DNA from: Spirodela intermedia
Taxonomy: Eukaryota; Streptophyta; Magnoliopsida; Alismatales; Araceae
Assembly (NCBI GenBank): GCA_902729315.2
Contig: LR746268.1
Location: 651,001 to 715,000, forward strand
Length of the DNA: 64,000 nt
Reading direction: 5' to 3'
The notes beneath the pieces were generated by a model that ran no database searches, had not been told where the DNA came from, and saw nothing but the letters and a program-made list of their open reading frames with translations. Positions 12,741 through 24,639 of the stretch are shown in pieces; the first letter of the stretch is position 1, and each line of letters starts with the position of its first letter. The translations under genes were made by a program, and so were the position numbers.

Positions 12741-14220
12741 TAAGCCATTAGTTTTAGTAATTGTATCTATTGGAAACATTTCATGAACATTAACTTTTAG
12801 TTTAAAGAATACTCTTTGAAAAAAAAAGTCAAGATTTGTGTGGTGCATAGTTAAAATATATTTTTAAAACTTCTAAGCAGAATATTTTCCAGTGCTTTTC
12901 AACATTTATAAATTTTCAAAGTAGTTTTGATAAGTTATGTTTGACATAAATTATATTTTGCGTTTAGCTTTTTCTCATGTCATTGTCAAGTCCTCATCCA
13001 TGACATAATTTTCTAGACGAGTCCTAGAACTTTTCAATATCAATTATGAATTATAGTGCCTATTCAATCAAATCATGTATAAAATGCTATCTATAGGGTT
13101 TAAAACCTATGGAAAATTGGGAAGTTTTGAGAGGTGAAATTTTTCTAGATTACAAGGTCCATAATGTAGTATTTGACATCAAAATTTGAATTGGAACAGT
13201 AAATATACCATTCGTAAATGACTAAGGTATATATTTAAAGTTTAAAATACTTATGATAGTCTAAATATGCTAAAGATTATATTATGTGAGAATGTTGTAT
13301 GATTTGATCAAGTAATATTATGTAAGACAAGTGAAGAATGCATTCTACCATTTTTGAGGTGAACTCTTTGTGGTTAATTAATATTGTAAAAAAAATATAA
13401 CTTCATTACTGTATAAATATGAGGTTTATACAGACAAAAAAAATCGTGAAGTATTTCAATAATTCATCTATTTTAATTTAACTATTTTTAAAATTTTATA
13501 GAATATTAGTTAAGCTTAAATTTCACAAAAATAATTAATATACATTTATCAACTACAATATTGATTGGAGATTTACATGCCCAAAGTATTATTTATTTAT
13601 TTATAGCCTTAAATCTCAATTTTATGTAAAATGTTGTAGATACAATAATAAAACATTTCAGATACCTATAGCCATATGTGCGTAAAGGTTATGTACCCAA
13701 GAAATCACATCTCTAATGATTATAAAGCACAAATCTGAAAGTAATGTCGAATACCTTAAATATAAATTATGGATGAATAAACTCAAATCTTTTTAGACTA
13801 ATACGATCTGGCAACCCACAATAATTCCCATTGTCTATTCACATTTTCGTATCATCTTTTCTACTACTCGAAGGTTATTTTTCTCCCAAACCCTTGACAT
13901 TTTCTCACGTTCGGTGGGGAATGTCTCACATTCCCATTTCGGCCAAAAAAAGGGCATATCTAACTCCTATTTTGTCCAATAAAAAATGCCAAGTCATCAA
14001 AGACAACTAACTATCGTTGATTAGTCAACTTCAAGGGTGAAGGACATTGAAATTTCATGCGTTTTTTTTGTATACTATGGTATAATTACGAAAAACGGAA
14101 TGGGAGCATAAGGTATTGTAGATCACCTGATACAATGTCCACTCACAAGCGAGCGTGCCACAAATACCTGCATTACTGTACCATCTACCATCTGACTACT
14201 CTATAGATATGAATATTTTA
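12740..14220. other. AT-rich spacer, nothing recognisable
   Basis: Low-GC sequence with frequent stops in all frames and no microsatellite of note. It separates the KANADI upstream region from the GA-rich region to the right. Confidence 0.55.
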
Positions 14221-15457
14221 CTTGTATTATTTAAATGTGGCCCTATTCAGTAATATTATATTGTGTTTCTGAGTTTGGCTAGTTGATGGGTAAATAAATG
14301 ATACCTCTAAGATAAACACAAATCTAAAACCCATGCAGGAAACGTTGAGGTTGACTACGAAGGGACCTCCCTGTGAATTGATATTTGACAAGATACAGAT
14401 AAGGAACATTTGGGAGAGCGAAGTGCTCCGCAGATTCTGCCTCCTCTCTCTCTCTCTCTCTCTCTCTCCGATGAAAAACATCCACGGCAACTTTTGTCCT
14501 GATCCTTCTTCTCTTTACTCTCTTCAATAGGCTCCTGTTAAGATTTGTGGGGTCTTTTCACTTGTAACTGAGAATATATACTGCCGTCCTTCCCCATCTG
14601 ACTAACTACTAAATACCGCAACCAACAATCCAGTCCAAAAATTAGATTGTCCTTAATTTGAATGAAATAAAATAAATGATGAAAATTCCCCGGATGTCTG
14701 AGTGTTACCCTTTGATAATCATTTTTAACTGTTAAATTAGAATATCCAGGAAAGCACATCTGCTTACACGTATCTACGCTTGGGGAGTATATATTAAGGG
14801 GTATAAATATGTATATATATCTAAGTACTGTTAGGGGTGGGTAGAAGGCTTCTACATCTGCCCGGAGGCAGCGGAGGAGAGAGACCAGGAAGTAGGGCAA
14901 CCTGTCCAGGGATTGAAAAGAAATTCACACTCCCTGAAAACATCCCAAGCTAGTTCGGAAGCATACTTGTGTTATTGTTTAGTGACATATTTCCAGACAG
15001 GTGAGTAACGATCATCAGAATTTTCTCCTCTCTGTCTGTCTCGGTCTATCCCTATGTAATTCAGGTACTGCTAGGAGCAACAAGAGATCTGTCTTTGTTG
15101 ATGGTCCAGAGAAGAGCTAGGCTAACGATGATGACAAGGAGCTGTTAGCGTTGGTGCTGAAGAATTTTTCCCCGCTCGGCACCACGGGGGAACACAACCT
15201 TGGTCATGCTAGCGCCCACGCTTTCAGAAAGGCCCCTCTTTCTTCTTGAATAAACGTCGTGTTATTGCTCTGAGAAGAGAGAGATCCCGAAACAATGGAG
15301 AATGAAAGAGAGGGAATCGAAGAAAGGGACAGTTCTTAATTTTTCTCCGACACCATAGATTTTCACGTGCAACGTGCTGAATTCACTGCAGTCTTTGATT
15401 TTTTTGCATGATTTTTAGACAAGAATGAAGTCAGGGTAGAGCCCGGCCTCCGTAGAT

Positions 15458-15492
<35 letters not shown>

Positions 15493-16162
15493 CCCACGAA
15501 TCCCTCACCTCCCCTCCCTTCGCCCTCGCTCTCTAAGCTAAATCGATCTGACCAGGCCCTTGAGGATGAATTATCGTACAGGGAGGAACATCCCTATCAT
15601 GCGATGAGTTGCAGGATCTCATTTGGTGTCTCTATCTAACCAGTGGCACCACGCTGTAGCAGTGGGACTGCCTAGTGATAACCCATTCTACTTGTTTGAA
15701 TGCTGGAACGTGTCACATACTTCTCCTCACAGCATCCATTAATTAGCTTCTGAAAGATGACTCTAGGTTGTCTAGGGTTTTGATTCGTAGCAGTGGGTTG
15801 CAGATGTCTACCGATGTGGGGTCGGACTGCAAAGCCCATCGAGAGATCAAAGGCAGGGTTTGATATAACGTGTACGTTCGTTGGGTCGAGATCAAATCTC
15901 TTGCAGGTCATGGAGCGCGCATCGCCGCTTCTTTCATTTAATCCGACTCGTGGAAAAGGGATTTATGTGTAACGTCATATAGAGGCCTATAGATCGGTCA
16001 AATGGGATCCCGCGAACATTAGCTAACGATTGACACTTCTAAGTCGTCTCTTCATCATGTAATCTGGCGTGATAATAACTGATTTTTTCAACGTGAGTTT
16101 TCCATGGGTCCAGTAGTGTTGTAATGGTAGATTCGTCCCTGAGCTCGATACGGACCATTATC

Positions 16163-16168
<6 letters not shown>

Positions 16169-16245
<77 letters not shown>

Positions 16246-16266
16246 TGGCTGGCTGGCTGGCTGGCT
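16169..16266. repeat. Longest uninterrupted CT tract plus (GGCT)5
   Basis: 72 nt of pure CT (16169-16240) followed within a few bases by five GGCT units (16247-16266). It is one of the two longest dinucleotide arrays in the window. Confidence 0.9.
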
Positions 16267-16433
16267 CGCTCGCACCCTATCTATCTGCGTCTCCATGTGA
16301 GGGCGTCTTCATCAGTACAGCAAAGCTCATTTTACAATGCGTAGTTAGGAGTCTGGTCCAGAAGAAAAGGACGGATTCCACATCAGCCGTATTATTCTGT
16401 AACTCTACAGAGGGAGAGCGATAGGGAGAGGGA

Positions 16434-16468
<35 letters not shown>

Positions 16469-17985
16469 CCATGAGCTGATTGGCAAGAACCTTTCGATGC
16501 GAAGAATGTCAGTGAGAAACAGGTCGAGGTCAGGAGAAGCTCTTCATCGTGTGAAAGTACAGGAAGTCAGACGAGGGAAGTGGGGAACATGGACGTCACG
16601 AAGGAAGAGGAGGGGTTCCTCCGGCCGGTTCTTCAGCTCCCCTCTTCTCCAAAGAGATGACTCGGGGGAAGAAGAAATGAGAAAGCCTCCAGGAGGTGAC
16701 AAAGAAGAAGCCACTCGTGAAGGAAGGAGATGGAATTAATTCATTTTTTCCTCGTTTCGGATAGAACTAGCGGGAGACGTCGAGAGAGGGAGAGCCCACC
16801 AGCCGTCAAGCAAACGGAAGGAGATTCCAATATAACTTTCGCGGAAACAGGTTAAGCTTCCTCTGGGTTTTAAAAAGACTAGAGATCTGCGTCTAAGTTA
16901 AGCCCTGCCAGTTAGGGTACTGACATGGGGGGGCCGACTTGGGGGCAGAGAGAGAGAGAGAGAGAGAAAAGAAAACGTAACAGGTGGATGAAATTCGACG
17001 ACCATGTGGGTGCAATAGAGGTCGAATTCATAGCTTTATACGCATACCCATCAATTATATCATACTTATATATTTACATTGATGTGCGTGAACAAGGTAT
17101 CTCTCGTAATTAGAATGAAGCGGTATATTTTGGCGAAGGAAAGATTAGAAGCCGTTCTTCCCTTCCAAGTACGGATGAGTTTTATGCTTGAGAAGTTGTT
17201 TAAAAGTATGGTAAGAACAAGCATGCAACATGTAAAGTAGGTCAGAAGAATAAAGAGGATGAAGAGCGGGGGAGGGGTGGGGGGAGGAGGGGGAATTTAA
17301 TGCTACAGAGACGTGTCCTATCTTCGGCAAGGAGGGGCCGTTTATTTTGCGGACCGTTACCCCCCTATCCTCCATTCACTTTGTTCTCGGATTCTTACGA
17401 CTGGGCACCACACCAGCGCAACCCCCCTCTCCCCTACACGCTTCTGTGGTCAGATTTCTGGAGTATTCCCTTGTGACGGCTCTCTCTCAGTATATATCTC
17501 ACACTTTTTATCGATCTATCCATATATGTATCTCTCTATCTATCAGCCTATGGATCTCTCTCTCTCTAGGCTCCTCTCTCCTATGCATGGAGGGGATGTT
17601 TTATTAGACCACACAGTGCGAGCACCAATACCCGTGTTGACACATTCCTCGCAGTGACTGACATGCCTATTTTATGAAACCATGCACAGTGTCCTTTGAA
17701 AGTTGTAACCTGGCGCACGGGGTAATAAATAACTTGCGAAGAGAAGAGTTTTAATGCCTTGGAATCCGCAGCGGGTGGTGATCCAAACCAAGAGTAAGGC
17801 TAGACGAAATGTACAAGATGTATAGCGAGAGAGAGAGAAGAGCGGCGTTGATGCAGAGCGTTGAGGGGGGAGGCTATTAATGAATGGGATTAGCAAAAAA
17901 TCTTCTTTTTGTTTCTGCAGCCTTTGCTGATGCCTTCTCGTGAAAAGTTTTCCTTCTGCATGCGAACTGTATACCCCAGCGCGCT

Positions 17986-18026
<41 letters not shown>

Positions 18027-20518
18027 CAGACAGAACAGGCCAAAGTTTACTTTCTGTAAAGACTAATGGGATTAGTGGCCCCTGATGGATATGGAAGAAC
18101 ATTAACTGTCGTTGTGTCTCCGGAAGCCTTCTTTTGTCCGTTAACTATGTGTCTCTGTCTAGGTTTATTCTAATCTAGGGCGGACGAACAACTAAAAGCG
18201 TTATTCTCATCTTGGCTTATCTGTAGTCTTTGCAAATTCATACGGCTTTTGTCAACGAAAGGACCAACAATGCATGATGATTAATATATTACTCCCAAAC
18301 TGAAGCAAAATGACCAACGACAGATCACCTAAAAAGTACAGAGAGGGAATCTCTCTCTCTCTCTTCTCTCTCTCTCTCAAAAGATGACAACAATCTTTTT
18401 CTTAATCTCGTCACTGAATTGGCCGGCCCGCTGGTCTGGGTTATCTTGGGCACGATGCTGCATCTCTAGGAGCATCATCAGTCCAACCTAACCATTTTCA
18501 ACTTTGATGAGTTTGCAGTCCAAACGAAACAGTCCTGATTCCTCACCAATCTTGTTTAAAAGCTCTTGACTTAACGAGCATGGAATAGTCGAAATATCAC
18601 GGTATTAGAAAGTAGAGAAGAAATTAGAGCGAAAGATAAGGTGACACCCGCACAAAGTCAATGTGTCATACTCATGTCCCCTGTAAGCATGATAGAGAAA
18701 TTAAATTAGAGAAAGATGGAGCGAGGAGGGAAAAGAGACACACAGAATAAATGTGTCAAACCCATGTCCCTCAAAAGAATGGCACGAATTTGAGGGTGGG
18801 GGAAGAACAAGCGGAAGGAAATGGCCTTGTCCTCCATCCATTCATCCCCCTTTCCCTTCCCCCTTTGGTGGGGTAGAAAATGGGAGTTGGGGGGGAGGGA
18901 ATACGAGAAGATCCAAGCTCATAAGAGCAACACCCTCGGGCGACCTCCCCGTCTCTTTCTTCCTCGAACAGCTTCTAAACAGATTGAAGTTTCCCCTTTC
19001 ACGTACTCTTGAGAGCACGGCTTTTTGTGGAGAAAATCCCGCTCACAGTAGGTTCGTGGATATGCCACTGAGAAGAATCTCCAGAAACTCGTGCCTTGGC
19101 ACCTATTTTCCCGGAATGCCGTCTTTAGAAATCTTTTTTTTTTTTTAATCCCAGCATTATTTATTCGAGAGGAGACGACTTTGTTCTTCGAAGGGCTTGG
19201 CTTACTGGTCCTAAAATATGTAAATAGGAAACATAGCCCTAGGAGGGCTTTTTACGAAGGTAGAGAGAAAGGGGGAGAAACTAGAGAGAGAAGTAACGTG
19301 TAGAGAGAGAAGGGCCATTAATGGAGTAGGCAGACGTCGGCAGAGTTCTCTCTGGCAAAGGGCAGGAAAAGGACGGGCATTTACGTCCGTATGAGAGAGA
19401 GAGAGGGAGGAGGGGCGTGGGGTGAGGAGAGAGAAAGGGGAAAATGATTTTGTAATCTATTGCTTTATGATTGGAGCTTGAAAGTAGGGAGAGAAGGCTG
19501 GGCATTTTCCAACTTTTTCTGACACGGGAGACATCATGATGGCCTTATGATAGGGCATTATCCCCAATGCCTTTCCCTCCGCCCCCCACCCCCCTCTTCT
19601 TCTTCTTCTTCTGTCTTCTTCTCCTACTTTCGCCATTTTTTTTTCCTTATCTCTTGCTTCCCAGTGGTTTCTTGTATACCCCACAACACCTTTTGGCCCG
19701 CTTCTCTCTCTCTCTCTCTCTTCTTTTCTTTTCTTTTTTACCGTCTCCTACTGCCGCTCAGCTCAAATGGTCCACCCATGGAGGCAGACTGACATGTGCC
19801 ACACGTAGCACATTGCCTGGCCGGTCAGGCCCCTGACCTGCCCAACGTTTCCGTAGAGATTCTCTCTCTCTCTCTCCCCCGTCCCACAGTAATACATATG
19901 CCTATTCATCGTGATAAATATTAGCTTCTGATGTTTGCCCTGCTGAAGGGCACCAGACCATTTCCTCGGGCTGATTTCTTTTGCTAGAGCTCGAAACAGG
20001 CTTCAATCCATGACGACTCTTCGAGACCTACGCCTGGCTCAGTTGGCACTCATTCGAGCCTCTCTGTATGCGTAGTCTAGACGGAGAGACCGTCACCGAA
20101 GTGAACACAGAACACCCGCATGATAAAATATATTCTTTGGGTTCTATACTGCTGTGGTCCATCAACCATATGGTCGTAAATGTTTAAGTACGTTAGTCTA
20201 ATAAGGTTGAATATAATAAGAAAAACCTGTAAGAACATGGTCTCCCTCTGGGCTCATCCACAGTCGCAACAATGAAGAGGATTAACTGCGAGACGGGGAC
20301 CTCCACCATCTTTTTCACCAAGCACTATAAAATGATAGCTCATGAATTGGTAGGACACGGTGACATATTAATGCATAGGGAGCGTCAACGAGCGGGACCC
20401 CGGCCGAGAGAGAGAGCTTGGAAAATGAGCTCAAGACTGGAACTCTATGGAACCGGAGCCCGGCCCGTCTCTCCATGCCTATCCGGGGAGGGAGGGAGGG
20501 GAGGGGTTGGGGGGGTGG

Positions 20519-20555
<37 letters not shown>

Positions 20556-21635
20556 GACTCTAGGCATTTGGGTCAGACTAGGTCTAATCTTCTTCACGAA
20601 GCTAACATTGAGACCCAAGCCAGGAAAAAATTGGGTTAGTCTTGGCCGGACGGTCGGGCTTACAATTCACAGCGCCTATTAAAGCCATGCAATAAATTAA
20701 CATCTCACGTACCAACTCCTTGCAAACATCACAGACGAGGGATAGACTGAGGAAGGGGTGTAGAGAGAGAGAGAGAGAGAGACGCAAGCCAATTCTTTCG
20801 GGACGGGCATTTGAGAAATCAGTCGGACATGCTTCCTCTAGAGATAACGAGAGCTACTGGCTAATGTTTGTCCACATTATACCTGTCGCATTTTTCCTAA
20901 GAATGCATGTTGTAGGGATCAATAGTAGCCTCCAGTTAAAGACACACATAACACCCGTATGCACATGTAGATAGGCAGACAGACCGGGATGTAGAGGAGA
21001 GAGAGAGAGAGAGAGAGGGAGACGTCGTTGAGGGTACGTCCTCACGGGGACGAGAGAGAGGTAATAAGTGGGAGGAGAGAGAAGTGGGGCAGCAAGACGA
21101 TAGGAGGAAAGCGACCGGACGGTTGAGGGTAGAGGCAGGAGGCCGCCATTATCGAAGCATGAATAAACTGTTGGGTGACAAGTCGGCCGGGTCTCTGCCT
21201 CGCCCTCGGTCTCCGATGGCCCCCTTCCCATGCATTTATTTAAGGCACGTCGTCGGGTGGGGATGGGCTATGTCGAGGCCGAGGACCACAGAGTTATAGA
21301 GATTTGCTTCGCACACTCAGATGGAACACAGTCAAGGAGAGAGGAAGTGGCGAGATATAAATGGAGAGAGAGATAAATACAGGGGAGAGAGAGAGAGAGA
21401 GAGTTTAGTGACGGGTAGGTTGATGCGTAGAGAAAACGACTAGATTTGTAGATAAGTAGATAGAGGTAGATTTGTGGATATATATGTACATATATATATT
21501 CACAGCAAGAGAGAGAAAGAGCACAAGTAGAAAGAGTTTGAGAGATGGGTGGAGAGGTAGAGAGATTTACTTCTGATCCTTCACACAATCCCAGAGAGCA
21601 ACCGGCTCTGAGAGAAAGGCGGGGGAGTGAGAGAG

Positions 21636-21638
<3 letters not shown>

Positions 21639-21691
<53 letters not shown>
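21639..21691. repeat. (GA)n microsatellite
   Basis: About 26 GA units with one GCGA interruption near the left end, in gene-free DNA. Confidence 0.9.
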
Positions 21692-21694
<3 letters not shown>

Positions 21695-22442
21695 AGAGGG
21701 AGATAAGTGGCATCAAATCGATGACCCTTTGTATCTGAACGCCAGGATGAAGTAATAATCCTCAGATAGTTATCGAATCCGCTTACCTATCTTTCTCAAC
21801 ACTAACATATGCAGCCTATACAAAATACCCAAGGTTTCAATTTCCCATCTTAAAGCTGGATAAACAAGAATGAGTATAGAAACGTTTTTGGGGAAAACAT
21901 AGTTTAATGCAGGCACTGTTGCCTTACAGGCCATCAACTGGTGACACCCCAAGTGAAAATCGGTGGCATGCACTCCCATTCTCAAGGTTAGTACTGTTTC
22001 ATAAAAGAAAATGAGCAACCTTTTTTTACACATTAATGTCCGGATTTGGAAAAAAAACTCTACATATAGGATTCACGATTGACCCCATGAAGTCCGGCTC
22101 CGACCCTCCTTATGCTTGGGAGATAACGAGAGAGAGAGAGAGAGAGAGCAAAGACCAGACTTTCTTTCATGCTTGATTTCAAGATCTAAATCTGGAAAAT
22201 TTTGAGCATCCCGTTGACCCCGCTAGCCTAAACTGTTTCCGGTCATGTAAATTGAGGTACGATATGATGAACAGAGATCCAAAGAGAGGCCGTTCTTGTT
22301 GCCCAAAGACGCGAAACAAGGGGAAACCACGATTTTATTGGATCAATTGAGACTGGGCCTAAGCAGGCCCATTATTCTTGGGTTAGACTTGGGCTGAGCT
22401 GGGGTTGCCTAGGCTTCGGAGACGCCCAACTGCGACAACATC

Positions 22443-22451
22443 GAGAGAGAG

Positions 22452-22519
<68 letters not shown>
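22443..22519. repeat. Long (GA)n microsatellite
   Basis: About 38 units with a single GC interruption. It lies about 60 bp to the right of a GGGCCTAAGCAGGCCC-type segment (22350-22380), an arrangement seen elsewhere in the window. Confidence 0.9.
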
Positions 22520-22520
<1 letters not shown>

Positions 22521-23041
22521 TAATTGATCGTGAGACAGTTCGAAAGCGAAGATTACAATATGGAGACCGTCAAATTCTCGGTAGAGACCAGGGCCAGGTT
22601 ATTTTTATAAAACGAATCTGCCCGGGGCTTTCCTGGCACATTGACAACCCTGGAAAAGAGGCCTCTTTCTCTCACTAAGAAGACATTGTTCGGAGAAAAT
22701 CTCTCCAGTCCATTAGGAATCCTTCCATTAACAGAAATCCCTTTGAAGTTTCGAGTTGACCACCAGTCACCACCATCGTTTTCATGAGGGTCCTCCCCTA
22801 GTTTACATAAAAATTTGGGGAAAAAAAGTCACCGAAGGATTGGGAAAGAATCTTAAGGCCCTCGTCCCTCCCGAGGAGAAACTCATCTTCTCAGTGGAAG
22901 TCACCAGAATCGAGGAGCTACGCATGTGGGCGCTGAGGGTTTAACCTAATCGTCAGCCCCTTCCAAGTATTGGCATCAAACTACTTGTGTCTGATCCCAT
23001 ATTTTGATTCCATATTTTATCCTAAGAAAAGGGAGAGAGAG

Positions 23042-23091
<50 letters not shown>

Positions 23092-23834
23092 AGTGCCCTA
23101 TGCATGGGGGCCACTGGGGGTCTATGTTGTTGATAGGCATGCCATAATTGTTAACTGATCCCAATGTCTGTCATAATTGTAAGCTAATCCCAATGCCCTA
23201 CGCATCGGGGGTCTAATTATTGGCACCAAATTACCCCTTTCCTATTCCTTTTTTCTAATGTGGGCTTCCTCTTTTGATACTCAATCTGCCCCAAGTGGGT
23301 ATATATATATATCGAGAGAGAGGGAGAGAGAGAGAGAGAGAGAGGGAACCGCCGTGGTTTAAACAAGTGTGGGCTCTGTGAGCTCACGGCTCACAGACGT
23401 TTGGACTCTACCTATGAAGTGAAGGGGAGATGAGGAATGGCCCCCGGGGGAGGGATGTGGGGGCCTTACATAGTCACAGCCACCACACTCAAAGCCTTCC
23501 AAGGATGCTGCAAGCCCCATAAAGGGAGACGCGGGCAAACTTCATTTCTGTCCATCCCTATTTATCTCTCCTCCTATTGGAGGCTTCTATCTAAGTGGGT
23601 CTCTCTCTGCTTTCCTCGGCCCCCACAATTCCTTCTCTACAGCGAGCACACTTCCCAGTTATCGTCTCAGCCCACGGACGAGAAACTCCCCTGCTTTGTT
23701 CCACATTGAAAGCTTGTTCTCAAGGTTGAAGAAAGCTTTGTCTCTGGCTCATCCAAAGGCAGAGCTACGCACAGATAGTAGCTATAGAGGCATTTTGACG
23801 GCTTGCTAGCCAAGTTTAATGACATTTGGCGCAA

Positions 23835-24415
23835 AGCTTTAGATCACTGAGAATGAGATGAGATCTCTCAGACCACCCATTATAAATCTGATGCAATCTT
23901 CAGAAACATTGAGTAATTGAGGATCAGATGATATTTTTCGGAGCTACCCATCTCTGGAAATTTGATGTGGGTTTGAGAAATACGAGATGATTGAGAGTGA
24001 GATGAGATCTCTCAGATCATCCCATTCTATAAACTTGATGCAGTTTTCAGGAACATTGGGTAATTGAGGATCAGACGAGATTTTTCAGAGCCAACCATCT
24101 CTGGCAATTTGATGTCAGTTTGAGAAATAAGAGATAATTAAGGGCAAGATGAGATCTTTAAGACCAAACCATCTCCAGAAATTGGATCCCATTTTCAGAA
24201 ATATGATGCAATTGAGGATCAGATGATATTTTACAGAGACCAGTCTCTGGCAATTGAATGCCACTTGAGAAATGTGAGATAATTACGGTTGAGAGGAGCT
24301 ACTTCGGGCAGCAACTCTGCAAATTTCATGCGATTTTCAGATATTTTAAATCACCGAGGGTGGGATGAGAACCTTAGAGAAATCCATCTCTACAAATTTG
24401 ATGCCAATTCCAGGG
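23835..24415. repeat. Minisatellite of alternating ~73-bp monomers (147-bp dimers)
   Basis: Roughly eight degenerate tandem monomers. Type A carries ATCTCTGG, AATTTGATG, TTTGAGAAAT and GATGAGATCTCTCAGA. Type B carries CTTGATGCAG, TTTTCAG, AATTGAGGATCAGA and GATATTTTTC. A and B alternate, so the higher-order unit is about 147 bp, with phase starts near 23951, 24025, 24098 and 24172. Copies decay toward the right edge. No open frame runs through it. Confidence 0.85.
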
Positions 24416-24419
24416 ACAG

Positions 24420-24621
24420 TCAAGGTTTCAATGCCTGAAATAGGAGGAACGAAAAATTTGCAAGTACAAAAACATGAAGACAGCTGGTTGCCATGGCTCC
24501 GAAACACGCTTCGATAGAGGAATCTTTCAAACCAGGACCGACTAGATTGGCTGCGGCCATGGTTATCCCCATAGATATGAAAGCCAAAGTGTAATTGCCC
24601 ATGGCGACAAGAATGTACAAC
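24420..24621 (-). CDS. Possible orphan terminal exon of an unrecognised membrane protein
   Basis: An open frame on the minus strand of about 66 codons ends at 24420 and is preceded by an acceptor-like GTAG at 24625-24622. It has two hydrophobic stretches (TLAFISMGITMAAANLV and CLHVFVLANFSFLLF) and a more coding-like composition than nearby frames. I do not recognise the family and found no convincing upstream exon. It ends exactly where the minisatellite begins. It could be a gene relic, a real last exon, or chance. Confidence 0.2.
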
Positions 24622-24639
24622 CTACCTTCAAGAATATGT

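Larger units (their letters stand above)
14220..23790. other. Gene-free region crowded with (GA)n/(CT)n tracts
   Basis: About 9.6 kb with base composition closer to genic DNA than the AT-rich spacers and a (GA)n or (CT)n tract every few hundred bases (for example 15462-15487, 18001-18024, 20521-20551, 23034-23084). Open frames here are mostly translated repeats (RERE, SLSL) or short. I recognise no protein and see no chain of exons. It may hold distal regulatory sequence or an undetected non-coding transcript. Confidence 0.5.

Noticed and set aside
20020-20095. A tRNA A-box-like TGGCTCAGTTGGCA
   Set aside because: The only B-box-like word (TTCGAGCCTC) is about 10 nt away, too close for a tRNA or a tRNA-derived SINE, and no cloverleaf can be drawn.
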